A DNA stretch of 58,106 nucleotides from Acidobacteriota bacterium (lineage in GTDB: Bacteria > Acidobacteriota > Terriglobia > Acidiferrales > UBA7541), in contig DAHUXN010000090.1 in NCBI GenBank assembly GCA_027307115.1, forward strand, positions 1 through 58,106. Direction: 5' to 3'. The position numbers and the translations under genes were made by a program. Under the pieces are notes generated by a model that was given only the letters and a program-made list of their open reading frames with translations, ran no database searches and was not told the DNA's origin. Shown piece by piece: positions 16,552 to 25,390 of this stretch; positions within the stretch are counted from its first letter, which is position 1, and every line of letters begins with the position of its first letter.

Positions 16552-19053
16552 ATGAACACGCTGATGCAGGACATACGGTACGGGATGCGGATGCTGGGGA
16601 AGGCGCCGGGGTTCACGGCGATTGCGGTGTTGACGCTGGCGCTGGGGATTGGCGCGAACACGGCGATTTTCTCGGTGATTAATTCCGTGCTGCTCAAGCC
16701 GCTGCCGTTCAAGAATCCCGCGCAGCTTGTCGATTTGCGCGAAACGGAAAGCGCGCCGGGGAATTTTCCGCTGGATGGCGCGGATTATCTTGACTGGGCG
16801 GCGCAGAACAAAACTTTTTCGTCGATGAGCCTGTACACGTTTCCGCGGGGATACAACGCCAGCGGCGCGGGCGAAACGGAATCGGCGGCGGCCGTCGCCA
16901 CACAGGCGAATTTTTTCGACACGCTCGGCGTCGAGCCGCTCATCGGCCGCGCGTTTGCGAAGGGTGAAGATCAGGGAACGCATCACGTGGTGATTCTGAG
17001 TTATGGATTCTGGCGGAGGCATTTCGGCGGACGTTTGGATGCACTGGGGAAAACGGTGGAGTTGGATGATCAGCCGTACACCGTGATTGGGGTAATGCCG
17101 CTCTGGCTGAATTTTCCTGTGGCGACGGATCTTTTCCGTCCGCTGGACATGAATTCCAAAGACGTGCACAGCCGCGGCAGCCATTGGGCCCAGGCGGTAG
17201 GCCGCGTGAAAGACGGCGTGAGCATTGAGCAGGCGCGCGCTGACTTACTGACCATTTCCGCGCGGATCAACAAGCAATACCGCGGGCCAACCGATCAGGA
17301 TATTCATTCGCTGGTGTTTCCGCTGAAGGAAAGGCTGGTGGGAAGTTCGCGGAGCCAGCTTTGGATTTTGTTTGGAGCGGTGGCGCTGGTGCTGCTGGTG
17401 GCGTGCGCGAACGTGGCGAATCTGTTGCTGGCGCGGGCGACTTCGCGGCAGAGAGAAATGGCGGTGCGGGCGGCCCTGGGCGCGGGACGTTGGCGGCTGG
17501 CGCGACAATTATTGACGGAGAGCGTTCTGTTGGCGCTGGCGGGCGCGACGCTGGGATTTTTCGGCGCGTGGTGGGGCGTTTCGCTTTTACAGGCGGCGCA
17601 AACGCTGCCGATTCCGCGGGCGAATCCGCTTCAAATCAATGTGACCGTGCTGCTCTTTACAATCGGCGTCAGCGTGTTGGTTGGAATTTTGTTTGGGCTG
17701 GCTCCCGCGCTGCAGACGTCGGCGCTGGATTTGAGCGAAGAGCTAAAGTCGAGCGCCAATGCTATCGGCAGCGCGACGGGAAGCGGGCGCACGCTACGCG
17801 ATGCACTGATAGTCAGCGAAATTGCGGTGTCGCTGGCGCTGCTTGTGGGCGCGGGGTTGCTGCTGCGGAGTTTCGCGCAAATGCGCTCGGCGAATATCGG
17901 CGCGAATCCCAATCACATCCTCACCATGCGCGTCAATCTGCCGAGTGCGAAATACAACACGATTGCATTGCAGCGCGGTTTCTTCGATCAGTTGCTCGAG
18001 CGCGTCCAGCGGGTTCCCGGCGTTACATCCGCCGCTGCTTCCACGCATCTGCCGTTGGAAGGCGGCTCGAACGGATACATCAAAGTGCCGGGGAATACGA
18101 ATCCGCGGCTGAACAATCAGCTTGTCGAAGTGCACTGGATTACACCCGGCTATTTTCGCGTGTTCGAAATTCCGCTGATCGAGGGACGAACGTTCACCGA
18201 AGAGGATGCGCAGCATGTGATTGACACAAACGCGGCGCTGATGACCATCGAAAAAGCAACACCGAAGGGCGGTACGCCGAAACTTCCGCCGAGCTTGGCG
18301 TACACGGTGATGATCAATCAAGCGATGGCCAAGACGTTCTGGCCGAATCAGGATCCCATCGGCAAAGTGTTCACCGATGAAGGCGGCGGCGTGCCGTACA
18401 AAGTGATTGGCGTGGTGGGCGACGTGAAGCAGTACGCAATCCGCGAGAAGGCCGTGCCGGAGCGCTATTTTCCGTTGACCGCGGCGATGAGCAGCGAGGG
18501 AATGTTTTATGGAATCGGCGCAACGGTCATCGTGAAAACGGCGGTTGCCCCGCGCAGCGTGCTCGGAGCGATTCAGAAAGACGTAAGCGATCTCGACAGC
18601 ACGCTTGCTGTGTATCACGTGCGCACGATGAACGAATTCATCGCGGCGAGCATGCAGGACACCACCGTGCAAGCATTTCTCCTCGGCGTGTTTGCGACGC
18701 TGGCATTGGTGCTCGCCGCAGTGGGTTTGTACGGAGTGATGTCTTATCTGGTGACGCAGCGGACGCACGAGATTGGGATTCGCATGGCGTTGGGTGCGCA
18801 GCAGGGCGACGTGTTGAAGCTGGTGATAGGGTACGGAACCAAATTGATTTTTGTTGGCGTGGCGATTGGAGTCGCGGCGTCGCTGGGGCTGACGCGGTTG
18901 ATAGCGGCAATGCTGTACGGAGTGACGGCGACGGATCCGGCGACGTATGTGGGTGTCGCGTTGCTGCTGGGGATTGTGGCGCTGGCGGCGTGTTATGTGC
19001 CGGCGCGAAGGGCGGCGCGCGTCGATCCGATGGTGGCGCTGAGGTACGAGTGA
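16552..19053 (+). CDS. ADOP-family ABC transporter permease (copy 4)
   Basis: An 833-residue ADOP with the standard N-terminal signature ([17 protein letters not shown]), MacB-like core, FtsX block 1 ([20 protein letters not shown]), second core, FtsX block 2 ([18 protein letters not shown]) and tail [16 protein letters not shown]. The second periplasmic part has an extra loop around residues 555-580 ([14 protein letters not shown]) that copies 1-3 lack. Start ATG 16552 follows GGCGGGGTGAAGG. Copies 3 and 4 are separated by only 186 bases of repeats and may share a transcript. Confidence 0.93.
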   Translation: MNTLMQDIRYGMRMLGKAPGFTAIAVLTLALGIGANTAIFSVINSVLLKPLPFKNPAQLVDLRETESAPGNFPLDGADYLDWAAQNKTFSSMSLYTFPRGYNASGAGETESAAAVATQANFFDTLGVEPLIGRAFAKGEDQGTHHVVILSYGFWRRHFGGRLDALGKTVELDDQPYTVIGVMPLWLNFPVATDLFRPLDMNSKDVHSRGSHWAQAVGRVKDGVSIEQARADLLTISARINKQYRGPTDQDIHSLVFPLKERLVGSSRSQLWILFGAVALVLLVACANVANLLLARATSRQREMAVRAALGAGRWRLARQLLTESVLLALAGATLGFFGAWWGVSLLQAAQTLPIPRANPLQINVTVLLFTIGVSVLVGILFGLAPALQTSALDLSEELKSSANAIGSATGSGRTLRDALIVSEIAVSLALLVGAGLLLRSFAQMRSANIGANPNHILTMRVNLPSAKYNTIALQRGFFDQLLERVQRVPGVTSAAASTHLPLEGGSNGYIKVPGNTNPRLNNQLVEVHWITPGYFRVFEIPLIEGRTFTEEDAQHVIDTNAALMTIEKATPKGGTPKLPPSLAYTVMINQAMAKTFWPNQDPIGKVFTDEGGGVPYKVIGVVGDVKQYAIREKAVPERYFPLTAAMSSEGMFYGIGATVIVKTAVAPRSVLGAIQKDVSDLDSTLAVYHVRTMNEFIAASMQDTTVQAFLLGVFATLALVLAAVGLYGVMSYLVTQRTHEIGIRMALGAQQGDVLKLVIGYGTKLIFVGVAIGVAASLGLTRLIAAMLYGVTATDPATYVGVALLLGIVALAACYVPARRAARVDPMVALRYE

Positions 19054-19119
19054 CAGCGTGCCCGGTCCGCAAAAGCGGCGGACCGGCCGCTACACAGGCA
19101 AGCGGCGCGGCGAGAAGTG

Positions 19120-19201
19120 ACTGACGCGATGATGGCGGCGATGCTGTTTGACGTGACGGCGCGGCGCGGGTGGATCCCATGGTGGCAGTGAGGTATGAGT
19201 A
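19120..19201 (+). pseudogene. ADOP permease 3' remnant (frameshifted, internally deleted)
   Basis: CTGACGCGATGATGGCGGCG continues to ATGCTGTTTGACGTGACGGC, matching the ADOP stretch LTRLMAAMLFGVTA but with one base missing in the CG(G)TTGATG position. After ACGGCG the sequence jumps to the last codons (CGGGTGGATCCCATGGTGGC through GAGGTATGAGTAG). About 25 codons between the two blocks are gone. It lies 67 bases after the stop of copy 4 and is a decayed tail of another copy. Confidence 0.8.
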
Positions 19202-19250
19202 GTTGAGAGTCGATAGTTAATAGTCGAAAGTCGGAAAAGCAATAACGAAA

Positions 19251-19343
19251 AACAGGTCCCCACCGTCCGCGAAAATCGGAGCGAGTGGGGCAGGAGCAAA
19301 GGCGAGAGGCAAAGCGGCGTCGAGCCGCCGCACTCCATAAAAG
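19251..19343. repeat. Repeats in the 19202-19500 gap
   Basis: A J/A-like hybrid at about 19251-19295 (CAGGTCCCCACCGTCCGCG to GAGTGGGGCAGGAG) and a family C copy at about 19314-19343 (GCGGCGTCGAGCCGCCGCAC then TCCATAAAAGA). A GGTCCGC-AAAA-GCGGCGGACC hairpin lies just before the remnant, at about 19062-19085. No gene seen to 19500. Confidence 0.75.
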
Positions 19344-19500
19344 ATAAGCGCACGGGATGAGGCGCGAGAGAGCAGAGACAAAAAGCAGAGATGGCGAAGG
19401 AGAATTGATGGTCGCTAGTTGAAGTCAAGAGCCGAAAAGGGAAAGCGAAGGCGAAAAGCGATTCATTTCAGATGAAAATGCGGCGGTGCGAGGAGGAGGT

Positions 19501-19956
19501 ATGGCGAAGATGGAGCGGGTGCGGGAGGTGATTCACGGGAAACTGGATTTGGATGATATGCAGCGGAAGTACGCGGCGGGATGGCGACTGGCGGCGCTCG
19601 AATGGGAGCGGGAAAGTGAAGGCGCAGGGGGAGAGGATGCGGCTCCGGCGCGGCGACTGGAGGAGCCTCCATTTGGATTCCGCGTGGCGAACGACTGCGC
19701 GCACTTGGAAGAGGACCCCGAAGAGATGCGCACGCTCAACACGATGATGGAGCTGATTGTTCAGGACATTTCGCTACCGCGCATGGCGGACGAATTGAAC
19801 CGGCGTGGATGCGCGACGCGGGAAGGGAAGCCGTGGAGCGCGGTCACGATTTTCAACGTGTTCCCGCGATTGATCGACGCGACGCCGCGGATTTTCTCGG
19901 GGAGCAATTGGCCGGAGCGACGACGGGAAATTGCGCGCGTGACGTGGAATTCTTGA
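19501..19956 (+). CDS. Small recombinase-domain-like protein
   Basis: A 151-residue soluble protein. Its second half (MADELNRRGCATREGKPWSA, then VTIFNVFPRLIDATPRIF) resembles the helix-turn-helix 'recombinase' segment of large serine recombinases (N-R-G-x-x-T-R-x-G-x-x-W motif). There is no serine-recombinase catalytic domain, so it cannot be an active recombinase by itself. It may be a DNA-binding protein derived from one, or a stand-alone acidobacterial regulator. Start ATG 19501 is directly preceded by AGGAGGAGGT. It sits between an ADOP remnant and a long repeat tract, in a stretch shaped by rearrangement. Function is not known. Confidence 0.6.
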   Translation: MAKMERVREVIHGKLDLDDMQRKYAAGWRLAALEWERESEGAGGEDAAPARRLEEPPFGFRVANDCAHLEEDPEEMRTLNTMMELIVQDISLPRMADELNRRGCATREGKPWSAVTIFNVFPRLIDATPRIFSGSNWPERRREIARVTWNS

Positions 19957-20040
19957 AGGCAGTGACGAGTGGCTGGCGAATGGAAGGTCGCAAAGCTAAA
20001 GCGGAGAGGCAAAAGCTGCAGGGCAAAAACTACTGACGTG

Positions 20041-20682
20041 AAGAAAAACCTTACCTTCCGCACAAAGCGCGGAGGATGGGGCAACCGGAAAGGCAAAGCG
20101 AAAAGCAGATCCCTCGTCGCGTGGCTCCTCGGGATGACAATGCGTTGGGGTGAGGCGAAGGATGATGATGCGGGGGGACGATTGATGTGAAGAAAAACCC
20201 CACCCTCCGCAGAAGACGCGGAGGATGGGGCACCCGGCAACCGGAAAGGCAAAGCGAAAAGCAGATCCCTCGTCGCGTAGCTCCTCGGGATAACAACGCG
20301 CTGGGGTGGAGGCGAAGGATGGTGATGCGGGGGGACGATTGATGTGAAGAAAAACCCACCCCCCGGACGAGGCGCGGAGGATGGGGCACACGGAAAAGCA
20401 AAGCGAAAGCAGATCCCTCGTCGCATGGCTCCTCGGGATGACAGCGCGTTGGGGTGGGGGCGAAGGAAGGGAGCAGGTCGAGCAGACGGGATGACAGAGT
20501 GTTGGGGTCGACGTGCCGGGACCGAAGACGCGGAGGACAGGAACGCGGCCAAGGCGAAAAGTGAAAATCCCACCCTCCGCAGAAGACGCGGAGGATCGAG
20601 CACCCGGAAGGGCGAGAAGCAAAGCGAGAAGCAGGTCCCTCACCAACGGTCGCCAAAAGCGGGCGACCGGGTTCGGGATGAC
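20041..20682. repeat. Tandem array of ~150-bp A+B composite units, ending in A and J
   Basis: Three successive units start at about 20041, 20190 and 20347, each running AAGAAAAAC, family A, a short spacer, family B, then a TTGGGGTGAGGCGAAGGATG-type linker with GGGGGGACGATTGATGTG. A fourth A copy (about 20568-20602) and a J copy (about 20634-20682, GGTCGCC-AAAA-GCGGGCGACC hairpin) follow. The unit also appears once at about 6485-6600. This accounts for most of the 19957-20842 gap. Confidence 0.85.
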
Positions 20683-20842
20683 AACGAGCTGGGTTGACAG
20701 AGGCGGAATTCTGGTAGCGCTCGCAGGAGTGTCCGGGTCGCGCGCGAAAAATAACAAACTAAAAAAACGGCGCCCAGTTTCCTTGTGCGGCGCTGTATTT
20801 AGAAAGCAAAGAAGTGAAAATGTCAGGCGCCCAAAAAAGCGC

Positions 20843-20871
20843 TTGACAGACGAGCGCGGTATCTGTTACAC
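20843..20871 (+). promoter_or_regulatory. Promoter of the blaI-like gene
   Basis: A perfect -35 hexamer TTGACA (20843-20848), a 17-base spacer, and TTACAC (20866-20871) as a weak -10. The operator palindrome at 20865-20879 covers the -10. The gene starts about 30 bases downstream. Confidence 0.65.
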
Positions 20872-20879
20872 ACTGTAAC
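20865..20879. promoter_or_regulatory. BlaI/MecI-type operator
   Basis: GTTACA-CAC-TGTAAC is a perfect palindrome containing TACA-N3-TGTA, the core recognised by BlaI/MecI/CopY-type winged-helix repressors. It overlaps the -10 of the promoter that would drive the adjacent blaI-like gene, so autorepression is the simple reading (inference from position). Confidence 0.75.
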
Positions 20880-20903
20880 GCTACAGAGATTAACGTATGC
20901 AAA

Positions 20904-21329
20904 ATGGTGAGTGAGCGAGAGGCAATGAGGAACACAGAAAGATTCCTGGGAAAAGGGCGGCCGAAGAATTTAGGGGAAGTGGAGCAGGCGGTGATGGACT
21001 ACGTGTGGACGCACGGGCCGTGTACGTCGGAGGCGTGCCGTGAAGCGCTGGCCGAGGAGCGTCCGATGAAGGAGTCCACGATACGGACGGTGCTGCGACG
21101 GCTGGAAGAAAAGGGATACGTGGCGCATGAGACGAGCGGGCGCACATTTATTTATCGCGCGGCGGAGGCTCGGCAGAACGTGGCGGCGCGGGCGGTGAAG
21201 AGCATCATTGACCGATTTTGCGGCGGGTCGGCGGAACAGCTTGTGATTGGGATGGTGGACAACCAAGTGCTCGACAGGAAGATGCTCGAGCGGCTGACGC
21301 GGAAGATTCGTAAGGGCAGTGAGAAGTGA
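20904..21329 (+). CDS. blaI: BlaI/MecI-family transcriptional repressor
   Basis: A protein of about 141 residues with the penicillinase-repressor winged helix: LGEVEQAVMDYVWTHGPCTS, then the recognition region MKESTIRTVLRRLEEKGYV and the wing R-T-F-I-Y-R-A. A helical dimerisation tail follows (AARAVKSIIDRFCGGSAEQL). Members bind TACA/TGTA palindromes as dimers and are inactivated by proteolysis triggered by a partner BlaR1 protease. That partner lies 217 bases downstream, and a fitting palindrome is in the promoter. The ATG at 20904 has no clear ribosome site; ATG 20925, after GAGAGG, is an alternative. The gene name denotes the family only, since a link with beta-lactam resistance is not shown. 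Confidence 0.9.
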   Translation: MVSEREAMRNTERFLGKGRPKNLGEVEQAVMDYVWTHGPCTSEACREALAEERPMKESTIRTVLRRLEEKGYVAHETSGRTFIYRAAEARQNVAARAVKSIIDRFCGGSAEQLVIGMVDNQVLDRKMLERLTRKIRKGSEK

Positions 21330-21417
21330 GGGCGTAGGAGAGAGTTGATAGTTGATAGTCGAGAGTTTAGAGCGAGAGACAAAAAGGCTTAGGGGCTGGA
21401 TGCGTGCTGAGAAAAAT

Positions 21418-21455
21418 CCCACCCTTCGCCAAAGACGCTCAGGAAGGGGCACCCG
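21418..21455. repeat. Family A copy between the blaI-like and blaR1-like genes
   Basis: CCCACCCTTCGCC, loop, GCTCAGGAAGGGGCACCCG. As a hairpin in the intercistronic region it could affect the relative expression of the two genes. Confidence 0.8.
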
Positions 21456-21546
21456 CAAAGGCTAGTGACAAGTCATGGTCGAAAGGGTGAAACGAGGGAC
21501 ACATGGCGGCTGACGCGGAAAGATTCGCAGCAACAGGGAGGGAGCG

Positions 21547-24222
21547 ATGATGCCGATTACGACGGGACAGGCGGCGGCGAGCTTCTTGAAATATTTGGCG
21601 GAGCCGGCAGCGCGTTCGCTGGCGTTGGGATGCCTGGCGGCGATTGCGCTGGCAGCGTTTCGCGTGAAACGCGTGCCGCTGCGACTGCTCGTGTGGACGA
21701 CGACGCGGTACGCGGCGCTGGCGATGCCTTTTCTGGGAGCATTTTTGCCGCGGATGGCGGTTCACGTTCCGGCGCAGACAGCGGCGCTCGTGCAGAGCGT
21801 CGGGCACAGTTTTGCGCGGCGCTTCGGGCGCGGCGATACGACAACAACGGCGAGTGCGAAAGCGGGCGCTAAACGAGAGACCTCACGTCAGTTGCGGCAA
21901 ACGGCGCCGCAACCCTTCTCTGATCAGGGCAGGCGGGACCCTTCGAAGCTCAGGGCAAGCGTGAGCTACAGGAGGTCAGGCGTCGCGGCAAACAGCGTCG
22001 CCGGCGGAGCGCGTGGGGACATGCTGGCCGGCGCGAAAGCGGACGCTGCGCGAGAAACCTCACGTCAGTTGCGGCAAACGGCGCCGCAACGGGACGTGAG
22101 CTACAGACAAGCGGGTGGCGCGAACGGCGTCGCGGTGGGGCTGGCGATTTATTTTGCGGTGACGGTGCTATTTTTTGCGCGACTTCTTGTGGGAATGTTT
22201 TTCAGTTGGCGGCTGGAACGCGCATCGGAGGAGGTTCATGAGCGGGAAGCGATTCGACTGGTGCGCATGCGCGCGTGCATGGGCGGGTTGGAAAGCACGC
22301 CGCGACTGGCTGAGACGAAAATGCTTTCCGTGCCGGCGACGATGGGAGTGCTGCATCCGGTGATTTTGCTTCCGACGGACTGGCGCGAATGGGATGAAGC
22401 GAAGTTGGACGCGATACTGGCGCATGAAGTTTCGCACGTGGCGCGTCGCGATGCGCTGACGCAGAGACTGTCGCTGATTCACCGGGCGATTTTCTGGTTC
22501 AGCCCGCTGGCGTGGTGGATTGACCGGCAAATTACGGAACTGGCCGAAGAAGCGAGCGACGAGGCGGCGTTGGCGGGCGGCGCGGATCAGGCGCGGTACG
22601 CGGAAACGCTGCTGGGATTTTTCGCGGAATTAGAAGCGGCGCCGGGAAGAATTCACTGGGAAGGCATCTCGATGGCGAACGGATGCCGTGCGGAGAGGCG
22701 CGTGGAAAGAATTCTGTCGTGGAAGGGGAGTCATTCGATGAAAAAATGGCTGGCCGTGATGATCGTGGCGGTTGCGGCGCCGCTGATTTTCGTGGCGGGG
22801 TCGGCGCATCCATTGCTGGCGCAGGAAGACGGCGCGCCCAAGAAGGCTGGAAATGTGGTGAAGGCGGGAGGGCCGGCGGCGCCTGCGCTGCCAGCGGCTC
22901 CGAAAGCTGCAGGGGTGGTTGCGCCAGGGGCGATCACACCGGCTCCGTCGACACCGGGCGTTGTCGCGCCTGCGTTGCCAGCGGCTCCGACAGAGCCGGG
23001 CGCGGGGGAATTTACTCCGGGTCCGACGCCGCAAGCGCCGTCGGCGACACCTGTGCCCGCGAGCGCTCCCGTGATCGCACCGGTTCCCGGTGCGCCTGAA
23101 AATGCGCCGATTATTCCTGGACCAGTCGCAAGCGGTTCCGTGGCACCGGGGACTTTGGTCGGCGCTCTGGCCGGGCCCGCCGTGCGAATCGCGCCGCCAG
23201 CGCCAGTCACCCTTATGAGTTCGATGACTCCGGCCGCGCCGCAAGCGATGATCGCGGTGGGCGATTCGGTTTCTGATCAGGACGCAGAAGCGCAATTGCG
23301 CATGGCGCTGAAGGAGCTTCAAGACGCGGACGCGCAATCGGGGTCCGCTTCCGCACGAATCCGCGCGGCGCAGGAAGCGCTAATGAAAGCTCAACGGGCA
23401 TCGGCGGAAGCTGACTCGGCGCAAGTCCGCGCCGCGCGGCAAGCGCTCGAAAAGGCGCAAAGAATGATGGAAGAAAAGGATGCTTCGCAGATGCGTGGCG
23501 CAAATGAGGCGCTCGCAGAAGCTAGGCGCGATCTCGAAGAAGCCGCGCAGGCGCAGCGACGGTCCTATTCGTATGGTTACGGATATTCGAATGACGGGCC
23601 ACGTTACGTGATGATGACGGGCAATTCGAACAACGTGACGATGTCAGGGTCGGGAGAGGATGTGGAGCATGCGCAGAGACTTCGCAAGAAAATGGGGGGA
23701 GGAGACCTGATCTGGTTTGAGCGCGACGAAAAGTCTTATGTGATTACCGACCCCGCGTTCATTGCGAAAGCGAAGGCGCTGTTTGCTCCCGAAGAAGCGT
23801 TGGGGAAACAGCAGGAGGAGCTTGGACGCCAGCAGGAAGCGCTGGGAAAACAGCAAGAGGCGCTGGGCAACCAGATGGAAGATGTGAAAGTGAAAATACA
23901 CGACGTCACGCCGCAACTCGAAGAAGTGCGCGCGCGACTGAAGGAACTGCAGGCTACGGGCGCGACACAAAGAGAACTGGGGCAATTGCAGGGGGAGCTG
24001 GGCCGGTTGCAGGGCGAAGTGGGACGGTTCCAAGCGGAAGCAGGCGTTGGGCAGCGGGACATTGGGCGGCAACAGGGAGAACTGGGACGCAAGCAGGGCG
24101 AGCTTGGGCGGCGGCAAGGGGAATTGGGACGGCAACAGGGCGAGTTGGCGCGACAGGCGTCACGCGAGTTGCGGGGGATGTTTGACGACGCGATCGCGAA
24201 GGGAATTGCGAAGGCGGAGTGA
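21547..24222 (+). CDS. BlaR1-like M56 metalloprotease with C-terminal coiled-coil sensor
   Basis: An 891-residue membrane protein. Hydrophobic segments lie near residues 17-37, 45-65, 193-215 and 398-417. The zinc protease site HEVSH is at 293-297, with the second acidic cluster EEASDEAAL near 334-342, as in M56 (BlaR1/MecR1) proteases. BlaR1 normally ends in a penicillin-binding domain. Here the exported part is an Ala/Pro/Val linker (about 425-555), an Ala/Glu-rich helix (about 580-690), a small domain (IWFERDEKSYVITDP, near 720) and heptad repeats such as GELGRQQ (about 749-778 and 808-870). It probably cleaves or activates cleavage of the BlaI-like repressor in response to an envelope signal that is not necessarily a beta-lactam (inference). 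The loop between membrane segments 2 and 3 contains two in-frame copies of the family D repeat. Start ATG 21547 follows AGGGAGGGAGCG. Confidence 0.85.
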   Translation: MMPITTGQAAASFLKYLAEPAARSLALGCLAAIALAAFRVKRVPLRLLVWTTTRYAALAMPFLGAFLPRMAVHVPAQTAALVQSVGHSFARRFGRGDTTTTASAKAGAKRETSRQLRQTAPQPFSDQGRRDPSKLRASVSYRRSGVAANSVAGGARGDMLAGAKADAARETSRQLRQTAPQRDVSYRQAGGANGVAVGLAIYFAVTVLFFARLLVGMFFSWRLERASEEVHEREAIRLVRMRACMGGLESTPRLAETKMLSVPATMGVLHPVILLPTDWREWDEAKLDAILAHEVSHVARRDALTQRLSLIHRAIFWFSPLAWWIDRQITELAEEASDEAALAGGADQARYAETLLGFFAELEAAPGRIHWEGISMANGCRAERRVERILSWKGSHSMKKWLAVMIVAVAAPLIFVAGSAHPLLAQEDGAPKKAGNVVKAGGPAAPALPAAPKAAGVVAPGAITPAPSTPGVVAPALPAAPTEPGAGEFTPGPTPQAPSATPVPASAPVIAPVPGAPENAPIIPGPVASGSVAPGTLVGALAGPAVRIAPPAPVTLMSSMTPAAPQAMIAVGDSVSDQDAEAQLRMALKELQDADAQSGSASARIRAAQEALMKAQRASAEADSAQVRAARQALEKAQRMMEEKDASQMRGANEALAEARRDLEEAAQAQRRSYSYGYGYSNDGPRYVMMTGNSNNVTMSGSGEDVEHAQRLRKKMGGGDLIWFERDEKSYVITDPAFIAKAKALFAPEEALGKQQEELGRQQEALGKQQEALGNQMEDVKVKIHDVTPQLEEVRARLKELQATGATQRELGQLQGELGRLQGEVGRFQAEAGVGQRDIGRQQGELGRKQGELGRRQGELGRQQGELARQASRELRGMFDDAIAKGIAKAE
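21851..22112. repeat. Two family D repeats inside the blaR1-like coding sequence
   Basis: Copies begin at 21881 and 22058, 177 bases apart (59 codons, in frame), each translated as ETSRQLRQTAPQ. About 30 bases upstream are duplicated too (GCGAAAGCGGGCGCT versus GCGAAAGCGGACGCT). The first copy is split by an H-type insert (CAGGGCAGGCGGGACCCTTC and GAAGCTCAGGGCAAGC) before its closing GTGAGCTACAG. Both copies keep the frame open. Confidence 0.9.
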
Positions 24223-24401
24223 AAAGCAGTGGCTAGAAAAGTCTGGCCATACGGACGCGGGGATGAATGATGGGCGGACAACGCCGTTGAGTTGACAGTT
24301 GATAGTCGCGAGTTCGGAGTGAGCAAACGTCCAAGAGCAAAGGACCCTTGGCAAAATTTGCTCAGGCGAACGAGTGATGAGTGGAGCGATGATCACAAAA
24401 C

Positions 24402-24440
24402 CCCCACCCTTCGCGAAAAACGCTCAGGATGGGGCACCCG
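24402..24440. repeat. Family A copy in the 24223-24498 gap
   Basis: CCCCCACCCTTCGCG, loop, GCTCAGGATGGGGCACCCG, between the blaR1-like gene and its secreted paralogue. The rest of the gap shows nothing recognisable. Confidence 0.85.
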
Positions 24441-24498
24441 CAAAGGCGAGAAGGCTGTGACAGGTTAGTGACGAGCAGGGAATTTGGAGGAACGAGAC

Positions 24499-25335
24499 AT
24501 GAAGAAAATGCTTTCGACGAAGAGTGTGGCGAGAAATGTGAAATGGTTCGCGATTGCCGCGGCGACGGTGCTGGTGACGGCGAGCGTCGTACCATTTTTG
24601 GCGCACGCGCAAACGAAGTACGCGAATGATACGTTCACGTTAATCAGCCGCAACGATGGCGGGAGCGTGGACATGCATGTCGAGGGTAGGGGAGATCATT
24701 GCTGGGCCACGACGTCGGATGATCGCGGCATTGGAATCAGCATGGGAGACAGCAGGTGCACGATGATGGACGAAGGCGCGGACGACGAAGCGTCACTGCG
24801 GGCAAGAATTGAGCCGGCGAAAATTACGTTTCGCCTCAATGGAAAGTCGTACATCGTGAACGACGCCGCGACGGTGAAGAGCGCGCGCAGCCTATTCGAT
24901 CCTCTTGTGAGGATTGAGGAGCAGCAATCGGAGCTAGGCAGGCAGCAGCGCGCGCTCGGAGAGAAACAGCGCGACTTTGGGCGTCAGCAGCGTGAAGTGA
25001 AAGTGCCGGTGCCGGACATGAGCGCGGACTTTCAGAAGGTAGAGGCGGACGCGAAGCGGTTGAGCGCACAGGGCGGCACGCAATCGGAGCTTGGCGATTT
25101 GCAGTCGGAGATCGGGGACTTGCAGAGCCGACTGGGAGACCTGCAATCGCAGGCAGGCGACGTGCAGTCGAAACTCGGCGATCAGCAGTCGAAGCTGGGC
25201 GACCAGCAATCGGCGCTGGGAGATCAGCAGTCGGCGTTGGGCGACCAGTCGGGGAAAACCGCCGTGGATATTGCGGGGAAGCTACGCGCGATGCTGACGC
25301 AGGCGATTCAGAGCGGAACGGCCAAGGCGGAGTGA
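24499..25335 (+). CDS. Secreted coiled-coil protein, stand-alone paralogue of the BlaR1-like sensor domain
   Basis: A 278-residue protein with a signal peptide (residues 1-38, ending AHAQ). A small N-terminal region leads to ITFRLNGKSYIVNDAATVKS and ARSLFDP, which aligns with IWFERDEKSYVITDPAFIAK, AKALFAP in the preceding BlaR1-like protein. Heptads follow in both: SELGRQQRALGEKQ here, then a middle with VKVPVPDMSADF (VKVKIHDVTPQL in the protease), then GTQSELGDLQSEIGDLQ-type repeats ending LGDQQSALGDQQ. It therefore looks like the exported sensor domain made as a free protein. It could pair with the protease's coiled-coil as antagonist, ligand or scaffold (inference). ATG 24499 has GGAGG 8 bases upstream. 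Three cysteines or fewer and no enzyme motif were seen. Confidence 0.75.
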   Translation: MKKMLSTKSVARNVKWFAIAAATVLVTASVVPFLAHAQTKYANDTFTLISRNDGGSVDMHVEGRGDHCWATTSDDRGIGISMGDSRCTMMDEGADDEASLRARIEPAKITFRLNGKSYIVNDAATVKSARSLFDPLVRIEEQQSELGRQQRALGEKQRDFGRQQREVKVPVPDMSADFQKVEADAKRLSAQGGTQSELGDLQSEIGDLQSRLGDLQSQAGDVQSKLGDQQSKLGDQQSALGDQQSALGDQSGKTAVDIAGKLRAMLTQAIQSGTAKAE

Positions 25336-25390
25336 GGCAGTGGTCAGTAACGAGTGAAAGGCAAAGACGAAGGTCAAAAAAAACGAAAAT

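Noticed and set aside
19501-19956. A complete serine recombinase or integrase
   Set aside because: Only the recombinase-type helix-turn-helix segment is present; no catalytic serine domain precedes it.
20051-20656. Minus-strand frames rich in HPEEPRDEGSAF and VPHPPRL motifs, here and in most gaps
   Set aside because: These are translations of the A and B repeats, not genes; the motifs recur only because the DNA repeats do.
24499-25335. Tandem 7-residue repeats read as an assembly artefact
   Set aside because: The DNA of successive heptads differs at many codon positions while the protein pattern is kept, and the paralogous block in the preceding gene has the same organisation.
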